Positions 24,807 to 51,098 of a DNA stretch of 64,000 nucleotides are shown here, in pieces. Made by a program: the position numbers and the translations under genes. The DNA comes from Leuctra nigra (Eukaryota > Arthropoda > Insecta > Plecoptera > Leuctridae): contig OW203768.1 in NCBI GenBank assembly GCA_934045905.1, positions 18,924,770 to 18,988,769 on the forward strand, read 5' to 3'. Within the stretch, counting starts at the first letter, position 1; the number at the start of each line of letters is the position of its first letter. The notes under the pieces were generated by a model. That model was given only the letters and a program-made list of their open reading frames with translations. It was not told where the DNA came from and did no database searches.

Positions 24807-27800
24807 CTACCAGAACGTGTATCCACCGTCTGAACCACCCGCGAGGAATGAACCCTTCTTCTGGGACAGTGCGACGTTGTGTCCGGCCATGGCGGCGAGT
24901 TGCGCGGCGTTGGGCGCGACGCCCGGGGGCGCGGCGGGAATGACGGGCTGCGCCATTCCGTCGAAACGTGCGCCACCATCGAAGCCATTCTGGAACATGA
25001 GTTGCTTTGTCAAGGCATGACTCAACTTGCAATATGAAGAGCGCGAAGAAGATTTTCAACTGACTGTTGATCAATGAAAGAAAAGGACTCACCGGGACCA
25101 TGATAGTCTGCCGCATCTGTGCTTGCTGAATGCCTGGATATGAGTACGCTAGGGATGGGTAATACGCCTGCATCGGGCTGTAAGCTGGATAACCCAAGTA
25201 ACCTGCTGGATACCCCTGAGCCTAAAAGAACAAGAAGCATTAGTAAATCATTATTCTAGGCATTCCAACTTTTTCTCTTTGTATTAACGTCCATTTATGA
25301 AGAATCTGATCGACAAAGAAGCCCACATAGAACCAGCATTTAAAAGCCAAACCTACTAAAAATTGCTCATTTGATCAGACTTGAAATCTTTGACTATTAC
25401 TCTAAGTTTATAATATTATAGGTAGGCCTAAGAAAACTTGATTTCCTTTAACATTTTCATCACCTCATCGCATCATCTTTAAAGTTCCATTTCTACTAAC
25501 TATTTAAGAAAAAGCAGAACTGTTTTAGAAACATAGATTTATATCAAGTCAAGACAATCTCTTCCCAATAATTAAACAAAAATCAGGAAAAAATTTAGAA
25601 AATGGTATTTCTCTAGTCACACTTTCCCCAATAATAAACAACGCTGAAACACAAATGGCTCCTCACCTGTGCCGCTTGAGCGGCCTGTGCCTGAGCCTGC
25701 GCGGCCTGAGCGTACATCTGAGCGTACTGAATCTGCTGGTTGACCGCAGCGGCCTGTGCGGCCGGGTGACTCAGGGTCTGGTCGTAGCTCGGCGGCGGAC
25801 CTTGGGCTGCGTACAGCTGCGCCTGAGATGGGAACACTCCATAGGAGGCTCCGCCTGGGAACACAGCACACGCTCTTTGTAGATGAACTACAACTACATT
25901 TAATATGGCACAAGCCCTCGATATGTTTTAATAAGTCTAGCTATCAAATGCTAATCTCTGCATTAAAGAATCACTTTTCCGCTTGCGATATTCAGAGCTG
26001 GGTAGTAACTTAACGAAAGTAACGCGTTACTTTTTTGTAACTTTTACAGTAACGCGTTCCTGCTAAGATAGAAGTAACTTAGTAACGTGGAAAGTTCCTT
26101 TTTGTTGTGGAACTTTCACATTTATAAAAGTTCCTTTTGCAGCTACTTTTAGAGCCGAATGTACCTTCCCTCAACATTCAAAACTTCACTATTTCCGCCC
26201 TCAAATATGTGGTCTGATTTTCTCTGATAAGGAATTTTAGTCCACTTGCACAAAACCGCATTCCAATCACGCCGTACATGCTTGGTGACAGTCAAAACAA
26301 GTGCGTCATCAGTTCGCCCTCTCACTTGCACTTGACTAGTGATGGCACCATTGAAAATTTTCATTTGAAAATTTTCAGAAAATTTTCAATGACCATTGAA
26401 AAAAATTGAAATTTTTTGAAAAAGTTTAAATCAATTTTATTTGATTTAATAAATGTATGGGCATACTTGGGATGCATACTGAACTCTATTATGATGCGTG
26501 TTGTTGTCTGAGTGGTAAATGTGCAAAATGATCATTAATACAGCATTCAAATTTCCCGCCTATGTAGAAATTACAGTCTGGCCAAAATTACAATGTAGAA
26601 AAACTGAGATTTGGGCTTATATTTGACTTTTATTTTGATTTTGATTTTACGCTTTTTTCAGATATATTATCAACAATTGTGTGCAATAAAGCAATAAAAA
26701 TAGTAATTTAAAAAAATTTCAACGCATTGAAAATTTTCATGAAAATTTTCAAAAAAAAAAAAATTCAGAAAATTGCCATCACTACACTTGACCAACCCGA
26801 CCGTGCCCGTGGCATGGGGGAAGGGGGTAGAATTAGATGCAAGCCATTCTTACTAGGAGGAATTTAGTTGAAAATTTTGTTTTCCACAGAGACTAATTAC
26901 AGCCTGAATTTGTGTTTTAACAAATTGGCTGCATTCCGGAAATAAAATGGTCAAGTAACTTTTAAAGGAACTTTGCATTGAAAAGGAACTTCCAGTTCCT
27001 CCGATTATTTGAGGAACTTTAACTTTAACTAGTTCCTATTTTTCAGAAAAGTAACGTAACTTTAACGCGTTCCTATTTTTTTGGTAACTTACCCAGCTCT
27101 GGCGATATTCTGGCTAGTGTTGTAAATTTCTCAATCATATTATTCGGAGAAGTTTCTCTGACGGATACTTAATTTTGGAGAATTTGTATTTTTTCACTAA
27201 TTTTTAATTGAAGATGGTACATGTTCAGTTAAGACATGTTCAGTCTTTCCTTTGGTTGTTAACGGAAGGCGTCAAATATTTGAAAAGTACCTACACACAA
27301 ATTTCAAGTAGGCCCATCATTTAACACTATTTGAATAATTATAAACAGTGCAATCATAATGCACCCATATTTTATTAGTAAGTCACATACATTTTGAAAA
27401 TTATTTGTGAAAAAAAATCTCCATAGTGTTTTGTTTGGAGAAATGTTCCTTCTCGAGAAATTTCTTCCCTCACAACACTTATTCATGGATGGCAGTCGGT
27501 CTTACCAGCATATGCTGCCTGTGGTGGAGCGGGCACATAGCCTGTTGGAGGTTGTCCACCGACACCCGGGTAAGCTGTAACACAAGGAGAGAACGTCAGC
27601 GAGTCCAACCCTCCGAGGTGCACCGTCGTGTAGTTTCATTCGCTTTAAACGAGGCATTACGTTATGAGACAAGCAGTCTTTTGATTCGCGATTATTTGCA
27701 ACAAAACTACACTTCGAGAGGTTCGCTCGTGCCATGTGACTCAAAACAACGCTCTCGGAATTAGAGAATCAGATTTTTTTCAAACTAAACGAGTATAAAA

Positions 27801-30800
27801 CGTAAACATCTAGAGAGAGTGCGACAAACGTAGCTCTAAGTCCTTCAGCTAATGATAAAAATAATAATTGAGTAAATCTGACACGAATCAAAACTACTAC
27901 TACCCGAATAACAAACTGAAACAAACAAAACCAGCACTAACCCAACAGCCACGTAGCAACCGACATGCAATTATAAAGCTGCATCAACCAACCATTATCA
28001 AATTATTTATGTTCAATTTCTAAAAACCAATTATTACATGACATTGCAATTATACATGAAAGTTGAATGCAATAATTTCTCCAAGCCACCATTATAAGAT
28101 TGTGACCTTGTATTAAATGAATTGCCCTTTGTGCATCGTTGACCACTTTTTGTACCTATTAATTTTATCAAAGTTAAAACAAGATTTCAAATGAAATTCA
28201 AATGCAGTGAGTGACTATTCAAAATATGATAGCTCATAACTTTTGATGAAAATATTTAGAAAAGTGGTGAATGATGAAAAGAGCTTCTCTACCTACAACT
28301 TTCTAAAGTCTCATCAGCAACATCGTCACAATCTCAAATATGGCAGAGGCGATCCTCCCAATTAAATTAAAATTATTTATATTTCAGTAGGACCAAATCA
28401 CATAGAAAATTTACCTATTATTGATTTGAAAATAGACAATTATACCGAAGTATTCCTTGAGAAAATCAATTTAAAAAGCAAGTCTAGTAATCGTGAAGTA
28501 AAATCGTATAATCAAAAAGTGAAATTATTCGAAACCTAATGTTGAAAATACTTGAAATCTCGAAACTATTGAACTGTCTAGAATTGAATGAATCTGATAA
28601 TAGGTTGGTGTCTGCCCGTTAGCGCTGCGTTAGCTCTATTAGCCCAGCTGCATGCAGATAATGTGCCTAACTATATGTACAATACACTACGGCAAGCACT
28701 AGTGTTGTCATCAAAGTCATGCAAGAAGTATTGTCTTCCAACCATCAGTAGCCCAGCATTTGACAGCTGGAAGACGAAAATTTAAACTACATAATAATTA
28801 TCCCCATGCACTAGTTAAAATACGCATGCCAATGTAAACTATGTACTAGGCGGATAACGACAAATGTCAATCGTGATCAAAAATAAACTAAAACACTGAA
28901 ATTATTTTGAACTTGTCTGAACATACCTACTGTAAACGAAATGCACATAATGATATAGAATCATTTTCGGAATTCTTGTGTTAAGATTTGAACTATTAAA
29001 TAACTTATAATATTATTTTTGATCAGTTCATAAGACACGTTGTACAGAAAAATTGAATTTCATCGATAGCCTCCATACGAGCCAAAAACCGTTACCAATC
29101 ATGCAAAAACCATGCATGGATCGATAGTACAGTCCTATCCAAAAATAGTGCTAATAAATACACACTAGTCCATCCCCAGAACATAAGTGCGTAAAAAAAA
29201 CAAGATGCACGGACTGTACATGAGTGTTAGTAGCCCCCACAACTAAGTCTAACCACACTAACTATCACCAACATGCCATGCAACGACTCGATCAGTTATT
29301 AGTCACACAGAACTCCCGTCATCGCAGGACGGAGGAATCGGGCAACGTTATCGTTGGATTTCTCCGTCAAGGAGATCTAGGTAGGTATGTACATTATTAC
29401 AATGATATAATTATGTTAGTATATAGCTTCCACGTAATTTGAGTGCCTGGTAAACACCGTAGTGTACCTAGCTACTGCTGGTTACTACAGTACAGCAAAT
29501 TAAGACGCAGAAATGCATGTCTTTCGAGGTGATAATCGACTTGAATATGATTGAAGCAAGTACTATTTCGATTGACTCGGCAAAGTGGTAAGAGGTGCGT
29601 TTCTGCGGCTTTCACATGCAATGGTTCACATCGTTTTGACAATATCACAGTCAGACTGAATTGCACTCCAATTTGCTTCTACACTAAAATATATAGAAAA
29701 TCTCTAGTGAAGATGGATTAGGTCGATTTCAAGAGACTCTGACCTGTTAACTTGTTTTTCAAATTGGAACAGTCAAATATTTCGGTTTCAAGAGGACCAG
29801 TTTCATTTTTCACAGATTGCAATCGAGTAGGTACGTACCTAATGAAAGAGGTGCAAACAGGTCCTTAACAAAACAGATATAGGATACCTAATTTAAGGGG
29901 CAGGTTCTAATACCTACCACCTCTAGTATTTGATCAATTCATTCTCAAAATTATTTTAAGATGGTTGGGGTAAATGACTAAGTTTCTAAAAATTTATAAT
30001 GGAAAGATTTTTTAAAGATGCAAGGCGTAAACAAACACCAACACTGAATCTTCTGCGAGTGGAGACTAGCTCTCTCATTGGCTGACAGATGTCACGTGAC
30101 TGTCAAATAATTGGTCACGTGACAGCCGTCAGCCAATGAGTGCTGCTCTCCACTCTCGCAGAAGTTGACAGTGTGTCTAGTGTTTTATTGTAGGTTTCTT
30201 TACATCACAAATTAAAATAGCTTGGGTTGCAACATTTACTGTTTTACTCCCTAGCAGAATATAGGACCTATTTAAAAAAAAATACTCAAAAGTAGAGAAA
30301 GATGTTAACCGACAAAAGGGCATCTATTCATTGAAAAAATATCTACCTGCCTAGTAGGAGTTTTATTTGATTTCTGAGGTAAAGTTCGTTCACTGTTAGA
30401 ATATTTCTGTCGTATTCGTCAATCATGTGGTTCATTGGTCGTTCACGTGAACACTGCCCTGTCAATGGCAAGACTTCCTTCTTTGTATAAATATTGAAAT
30501 TGTATAAATTATGTCAAACACAATTTTTAATAATAAAATATTAGAAAAATTCAATAAATTGATTTATTTTTATCTACAGTCGTAGGTAATTGTATATTTT
30601 TTGATTATTACATTGATATTAAGGTATGTTGTGTATATACATACGCTAGACTACAGCAGTACACGGCCGCCATTGCGGATCATTATTCTTACAGTGAACG
30701 AACTTGAGTAGAGTACCAATTTAACAATTTCGGGAAGATAAGTTCAAAAGAAAATATACAAAATTTGAAATCGGGATGAAAACACAAAATTAATGTCATT

Positions 30801-31713
30801 AGCATTTTTCTTAACTTTATTCATCTCAGCTACTAATAAATCTTTAAAAATGTATGGCAGGTTTCAATTAAACGCTTCACCCTCTTGCAAATTATCAGCC
30901 TTTCAGAGTCTCTTGCAATGTGACCATAGATTATAATAGTAATAAATGTAAAGTCAAGCAGCCAGCCATTGTTGGAATAAACACATCAACGTATAGAGGA
31001 GATAAGAATACGTCTGTTTTGTGTGTCAGTGCGTTTAATATACAACGCTCGTTCGCCCCAACGCTTTCTAAGGATCAGGCCAACCAGTTTACGTTCCCCC
31101 AAACATCCACAACAGGAAAGCTGTAAGGAATAATTACAACAAATTTACCCTGGACGACAAGTTTTTTTTAAATTAATATCTCTCGGCACACCCCGCCCAG
31201 CGTATTTAGGTAGGTACGGAAGTACGGCCTAGGGCTAGTACACACGTAAGTTGAGCTCTGCAAACAAACATACAACAAAACAACCACCAATTGATATAGG
31301 TATTTCGCAAGTAAAAGGAATGATAATATTATTATATTATTATCTTTGGCATAGGTGGAGGTTGGGAGGGGGGACTTTGACAGTTCGCGTCAGGGGCCAT
31401 TTTGTATTTCTCATAGTATTGATTATACCTCAAAATTGCACAATTCCAAGAGAAAAGCCACAAGACGAATATAAAACTTTGATCGTTCACTTACTATGAT
31501 TAATAAAGCTTATAGAAACATACATTATAGACCATGAAGTAAATATGAAGCCAATTTTTTACAAAAAGGAAATTGGCTTGCAGTAGGAAGGCAACAATCA
31601 ATGGCCTGTTAAGTGGGGAAAAAAATTTGCTTTGTTCTTCACGAAAAATCTGTTTAAATGTAATTTGATTGATTCAATAACTATAAAAAGTTGTTACCTT
31701 TCTTATCAGCCAT
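24807..31713 (-). CDS. DAZAP2: DAZ-associated protein 2 homologue, complete
   Basis: Small proline/tyrosine/alanine-rich adaptor; in vertebrates it binds WW-domain ubiquitin ligases and DAZ-type RNA-binding proteins. Five coding exons on the minus strand: 31713-31698 (only 16 nt, MADKK), 27574-27506, 25854-25667, 25221-25093 and 24989-24807. All have GT-AG borders and compatible phases (1,1,0,0), 194 aa versus 168 in human. The N-terminal half carries a PPxY motif (PPPSY, residues 48-52) and an AQAAQAQAQAAQ run. The C-terminal exon NGFDGGARFDGM...PPGVAPNAAQLA...GSFLAGGSDGGYTFW is nearly superposable on the DAZAP2 C-terminus, including the terminal GGSDGGYT-hydrophobic-W. The tiny first exon is supported by phase, the MADKK start and a gtaac donor. 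Intron 1 is over 4 kb. Confidence 0.92.
25993..27101. mobile_element. hAT-type element, 8-bp TSD GCGATATT, in DAZAP2 intron 2
   Basis: CAGAGCTGGGTAGTAACTT at the left and AAGTTACC...CCCAGCTCTG at the right; GCGATATT is duplicated at 25985-25992 and 27102-27109. The CAGnGnTGGGTAAGTTAC end type is typical of hAT. The body is rich in GTAACGCGTTAC and AAGTTCCTTTT repeats. A second hAT element is nested at 26337-26784. No transposase. Confidence 0.88.
26337..26784. mobile_element. Nested hAT MITE, 8-bp TSD CACTTGAC
   Basis: TAGTGATGGCA at the left and TGCCATCACTA at the right; CACTTGAC is duplicated at 26329-26336 and 26785-26792. The interior is made of GAAAATTTTC palindromes. It lies inside the element at 25993-27101 and is therefore younger. 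Confidence 0.85.
30034..30184. repeat. Foldback element with CACGTGAC core
   Basis: CTTCTGCGAGTGGAG near the left and CTCCACTCTCGCAGAAG near the right are inverted, as are CTCATTGGCTGACAG/GTCAGCCAATGAG and GTCACGTGAC/GTCACGTGAC around a short AT-rich loop. Outer ACACTG/CAGTGT sequences extend the symmetry. Confidence 0.78.
30382..30704. mobile_element. Short MITE of the AAGTTCGTTCAC family
   Basis: AAGTTCGTTCACTGTTAGAAT at the left and ATTCTTACAGTGAACGAACTT at the right form the termini. A TA precedes it, but the right flank is GA. The ends match those of the element in B3GALT intron 1, so the two are copies of one family. No ORF. Confidence 0.6.
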
Positions 31714-32304
31714 AATAACACTTGAATTTCACTGAAAACGGTGGGCTAAAGTGAATTTTCAGTACGATGACAATGAATGGCGGAAATTTCGCCCAATGTC
31801 TTTTTCGTCCTTGATTAACAACGCGCCAGAAGGTAAATACTACTTTGCCAGACTACTGTGCTTTCTACTGTCGCACGGCCGTGTTATTGCGCACCAAATT
31901 TTCAATGTTTAAAATACAAGTTCAGCCTCAAATATTAGACAAATATAAAATTATAGTATAGTTATAATATAAAATGAATAGTTTGAAAAGAAATGTGTGT
32001 GAAACTATGAAAACTAATTAATCCACAAAAGTTTGAAGTACCATACAACTCATTATTTTCTTATAAGTTGTGTGTCAATGAAACGGAACAGGAACTACTG
32101 TACTTAAACTGCTCATGGAGACCAACATAAAATAAGAAAATATATTTTTTTCGTATTTAATTGAACAATTAACGTGTAAATTATTTCTTAAGCGTTGGTG
32201 TATCAGATAACTTGGTACAAAATATAAGTAGATATTATATTTATATGCCAATTTCTGCTACAATATTGATTACTTAACATAAGATCAAATGTGAGCATTT
32301 GTCA
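31714..32304. promoter_or_regulatory. Divergent promoter region between DAZAP2 and Cul1
   Basis: About 0.6 kb separates the DAZAP2 start codon (minus) from the probable Cul1 untranslated exon (plus), so both core promoters must lie here. No TATA box or CpG-rich tract stands out. Position is the only evidence. Confidence 0.5.
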
Positions 32305-32460
32305 GAGCGTTGGCAGCATTGACTCCCTGTCATTGTTGAGAGCTTCTGCCTTCTTGTTCCCTAAATTTTTTGTCTTAACTCAAAATTAAAATAGAAAAAT
32401 TGTTGTATTTCCATTACCCTGCAAAATCGTGCAATATGTCGATATGGAGAGATAATTAAG
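32305..32460 (+). other. Cul1: Probable Cul1 untranslated first exon
   Basis: The stretch GTTGGCAGCATTGACT...CTTGTTCCCTAAATTTTTTG is conserved at 55402-55480 upstream of the Cul1 duplicate. It ends at an AAG|GTAAGT donor after 32460. The coding exon at 33118 is preceded by a tccttcag acceptor near 33081, so a spliced leader is likely. The 5' limit is approximate. Confidence 0.6.
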
Positions 32461-33117
32461 GTAAGTTAAACTGCGTTTGGTTTCGTTTACCTAGCCCTAA
32501 GTTTATTCACGCTACTATTTCACAAGCTTTCCATGGCATTGGCCAAGCCAGGAAACAAAAGCTTTCCCTTCAGGCTTAATGGATAAATGCCTATTCTTTT
32601 GTACTGTTAAGTCTAGGTCTATTATTATATTTGGATATTTACGATAATCCTTCGCCGTAAGTCGAATACGATATTTTGTTGTACCACAGCCCAAGATCAA
32701 AACTTGAAGAAAAATAATGTGAGATGTAGGGTGCCCATAGTGAGCCCAAGGGTGTTATCAAGTTATAACTACCTACATTAATTTGGAATAGGTACACCCT
32801 TTCCTAATAAAAATAGCCGAATTAATACTAGGTAAACGTAGGCACGTACTTACCTAGGTATGTCCGAGAGATTCAAAGCCCATGCTTGCACAATTGACAC
32901 CAACGCAAACACAGAAAGTTCGATATTGTTTATTTTTTTTTTCATTTACATCAACTGTTTGCATCCGAATTGTGAACATCACAGAGAAATCTTATCATCG
33001 TTTGCGTTCGCGTCTTCCGTCCACATCATTGGTGCATGATTGGCCTTCATGTGTTAAAATGAAAATTGTTTCTGTCCTTCAGTCTTTCGCAGCTAAGTCC
33101 CACTTCGGAGTGCGAGG

Positions 33118-47537
<14,420 letters not shown>

Positions 47538-47907
47538 TTGGTCGGGAGAAGACCGACTCCATTGTCGGAGGACTGCGTTGCCGATACCGTAACATGTAAT
47601 GATGTATATACAACTTAAATAAATATTTTTTAAACTGGACTCTGGAATAAGTAATAGTGTAATATGTTTTGCCTGTTAATTATGTTGTTGGTTAGATAAT
47701 CATTGTGTAAACTGATCTATCCAACCTGATGCTATGTTATAATTGACCTAAAAAATTATATAACTCGAAACTCGTGTGATAGGTATATTTAACATTTGCT
47801 GCTGTTCTGATTGTAATGAATAAATTTGTTATTTTCTGTCTTTTCAATAATATTTTAATTTTCCCGACTTCCATATTTGTGTAGAATTTAAATGTTTTGC
47901 TTGATAA

Positions 47908-48258
47908 GAAAGTTCAGTAATAAAACACACTTCATTGTTCTGTCTGATCCATAAGACACAACAAATAAAAAAGAAGCAGAGAGATTATGCTAAAAATCTA
48001 AAAAGTTATTTCGAGTCTTTACTCCAGTGCGGGGAATTTTTTGTTGAAAAGAAATTTTATTGGGTCCACGAAGGGAATTGTGCACTTGAAGTGTTGGCAG
48101 CGCTGAACTTTTTTAAATGTTTAAAAATGGTGGACCATCAAAGAAAGAAGAAAAGTGCATACTGTTCTCCAATGCATATTCTACCAAATTCAACTCTAGA
48201 AGAAGCGATGACCAAAATGATAATCGGAGTTAATAAATCTCCTGAAGAGTGCAGGTAA
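47908..48258 (+). other. Unexplained open frame downstream of Cul1
   Basis: The frame is open for about 115 codons but has no ATG until residue 72 or so. It translates with lysine-rich segments such as KFYWVHEGNCALEVLAALNF and ends ...PEECR just before GGTAATTC, a possible donor. I recognise no family. It could be an exon of an unknown transcript, a transposon fragment, or chance. Confidence 0.2.
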
Positions 48259-48513
48259 TTCTAGATGACAGCTTAACGTTTTGAGTGCAAAGTTTCCCTT
48301 TGTCTGGGCCTAGGCAATCAGGTGAAAAGTGAGGTTAGATTCGCACTAAAGAATTGCTCTGCAGTTTTTATATAAAAAGGGATGTTTTCCGTAATTTACC
48401 ATTCCGATTATTCAGGGTAACACAAATCGGTACTGTGGAATTAATTCAATCTATGGTATTACCTACCATGGGAAGAGTCAGTGAGCGCAATCATGTGATG
48501 GTTTTACGGTTAG

Positions 48514-49311
48514 ATAAATAATAATAATAATAATTCTTTATTTAGCGCAAGCGCTATCTTTCACAAATCAGTACAATACAAAGATACATAAAGATACACA
48601 ATAAAGACACAAACCAAAGAATTAACACACTAAAAACATAGAATAATCTAATTAGGATGTCAACATAAATGTTTCCGTCATTATAATTTCTAAAAGTTTG
48701 CTTTTAAATATGCTAAGACTCCTCACACTTTTAACATTAAGTGGAAGAGCATTAAAAGAACGAATCCCAAGATAAAATAAAGATTTGGCCGATGATTGTT
48801 TATGAACATGGTTTAGAAAAAAATTATTATGCGCTCTCGTGTAATGCTGATGGACATTTTCAACTTTTTCAGTGTTTGTAAAATATGCAGGTAGAAGACC
48901 ATTTTGAAGTTTGTAAATAAAACACATGCCTTGAAAATACACATAATCCTTAATCCTTAGCCAATTTAGAGATTTTAACATAGTATTTACAGGTGTATAT
49001 CTACTACATTTCAGAATAATCCTCATGCCTCTATTTTGTAGAATCTGTAGTCTTTCAATATCTGTATTAAATGCCTGATACAATAAAATCATACAAAAGG
49101 TAAGGTGTGGTTTAATAATAGTGTTATATATACATAGTTTTGTGGCTACTGTCAGGTGCTGACCTATCCTACTAAGGTAGCTAAGTTTTTTTCTGATTTT
49201 GTTCTCTATGTACAGTATATGTTGTTTAAAACTTAGATTTACATCCAACAACATACCTAAGTATTTGAATGATTTAACACATTCCACTAACTCACCATTT
49301 AGTACAAGATT
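48514..49311 (-). mobile_element. 5'-truncated LINE (CR1/L2/jockey-type RT C-terminus)
   Basis: The minus-strand frame 49287-48652 (211 aa; open upstream to about 49311) carries VECVKSFKYLGMLLD...LSFKQHI and later NRGMRIILKC, the domain downstream of YxDD in non-LTR reverse transcriptases. The 3' end is a (TAA)n microsatellite at 48514-48533 (plus strand). Only the last part of ORF2 survives. A 17-nt string ATCATCGGCCAAATCTT occurs both at the 5' junction and inside the ORF. Confidence 0.85.
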
Positions 49312-49984
49312 TGGCCGATGATGGATATGGATAGATATGGATAGAGGAACACCTTTTTGTAGGTACCTACCTACCTATATCTACGACGTAGTTATTTAAA
49401 GGTAGGTACCCTACCTAGTACCTACCTAGGTAGGTACCTATGTCTATGGACTAACCAACATTAGGTCAAATACTATTCCAATTTGTGCGGAACTCGCCTA
49501 GTATATTATGTTCCACGCCTTTCTACGCCTGTAGATGAAGGAGCATGCCCCTCGGATTACATTTCTGTCGTCATATAACATTAAAATAAAACCAGGTATG
49601 CTCATAGCCAGGTAATCATGCTCATGCTCTGAGGCTCTTGTAATGTTCCCTAGCAGATCTTGACTCAATCCAGGGAACGCTTCCTCTATCATGTCACCCC
49701 GAGTCTACTTAGACCCTCTATGTCATCCAGTCACTTCTTTCATAGCGGCTGTGGAGTCGCTTTACTTTTGACTTTTTCCAAAAGCCTTTCACACTTCTGT
49801 TGAGATGGAGGGATATTGGTATAGATCGTAGATGCAATACTCATTCAAATCTTCCACTATCCATCCTCCTGGACCCCTATTGTCGAGATTGTTTGAGTAC
49901 TCGTACATATTCGTTATACTGATGAGCGTGACGGAATTAAATAGCATTACATCTCCCAAATCAGTTTATTATTTTGTTTATCTG

Positions 49985-50504
49985 CAGTGTTGGGTAGGAA
50001 CGGAACGAAATAGTTTTGTTCCTAGGAACTAGTTCCTTTTCTTAGGAACTATGGAACGCCTTAGTTCCTTTTTTCTAGGGAGGAACTATGGAACAGTTTA
50101 GTTCTTTTTTTTGAGGAACTGTAACGATTTTTGCTAAGTTCCTTTTTTTAAAACTTGACTGTACTTTTACTCCGAAAAACTGCACTCGTCTAGAAGCCAC
50201 ATATTATTTGTTTAATTCTGTCAGAAATCAGATGTCCCCCTAGCTATTTGGCATCTAAAAATAATCTGCTGTGATACAGTGATTCAATTTTTAATTTGCA
50301 GATTGCAATTTTTAATGTTCCAATTAAAATTACAAATTTCTTTAAAAAGGAACTAAAAGGAACTAAGTTCCTTTTATAAAGGAACTAGGAACATAATAGT
50401 TCCTTTCATTATTGAAGGAACTGGAACTGGAACTAGTTCCTTTTTTTGGCGAGGAACTTGGAACTGGAACTAGTTCCTTTTCAAAAGGAACTTACCCAAC
50501 ACTG
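49985..50504. mobile_element. hAT-type MITE, 8-bp TSD TTTATCTG
   Basis: CAGTGTTGGGTAGGAAC at the left and GTTCCTTTTCAAAAGGAACTTACCCAACACTG-type end at the right; TTTATCTG is duplicated at 49977-49984 and 50505-50512. The body is almost entirely AGGAACTAGTTCCTTTT repeats. Same end class as the element at 25993. Confidence 0.88.
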
Positions 50505-51098
50505 TTTATCTGGCATCAGACCAAATCCGTATGAAATCCGTTGTGAATCCGTATGAAATTTGATTAGAGCGAACTCGAAATAGGTCCCCTGGATGAGATG
50601 TAAATAAATGTGGTTTGTGATAAAATTCCTTGCTTGTGATGACAGCAACATCCAGGCATGTAGGAACTAAATTTCCAGGGGGGGGGGGGGATAATGTAAT
50701 AGAGATGTTAATTTTCCGGAAAATTATAAATCGGAAAATTTTCAAAAAAAAAATCCTGGAAATTTTCCGATTTTTGGGGGGGTCCTACAATACTTTTGTA
50801 GTAGTAGTAGTAGTATAGTATTTATTAGCATTCTTGCTATTTTTACATAGTATACGTTTCATATTACAATAACTTTCACATACATTACATACTTGTACAT
50901 TTCACATTATACTAAGTCAAATGTTTACACAGTATTAAACACATAATAAAATTTAAGTTTAACACTTAAATAAATTTCACATAGCAAAACAACTGATTAC
51001 ATTACATTAAAATTCTGGTTTCTACTACTAACATTAATTTTCCAACTGACAGTCATCTATAAAATAAAACTAAAATACATATTTTCCTCTCATCTACT

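Larger units (their letters stand above)
27575..31697. other. DAZAP2 intron 1
   Basis: AT-rich 4.1-kb intron with the foldback at 30034-30184 and the TIR element at 30382-30704. No additional exon or RNA gene was recognised; small open frames such as 28588-28785 lack any family resemblance. Confidence 0.45.

Noticed and set aside
24733..25197. 154-aa minus-strand open frame
   Set aside because: It reads through the DAZAP2 intron at 24990-25092 and out of frame over the last exon; the spliced model explains both exons.
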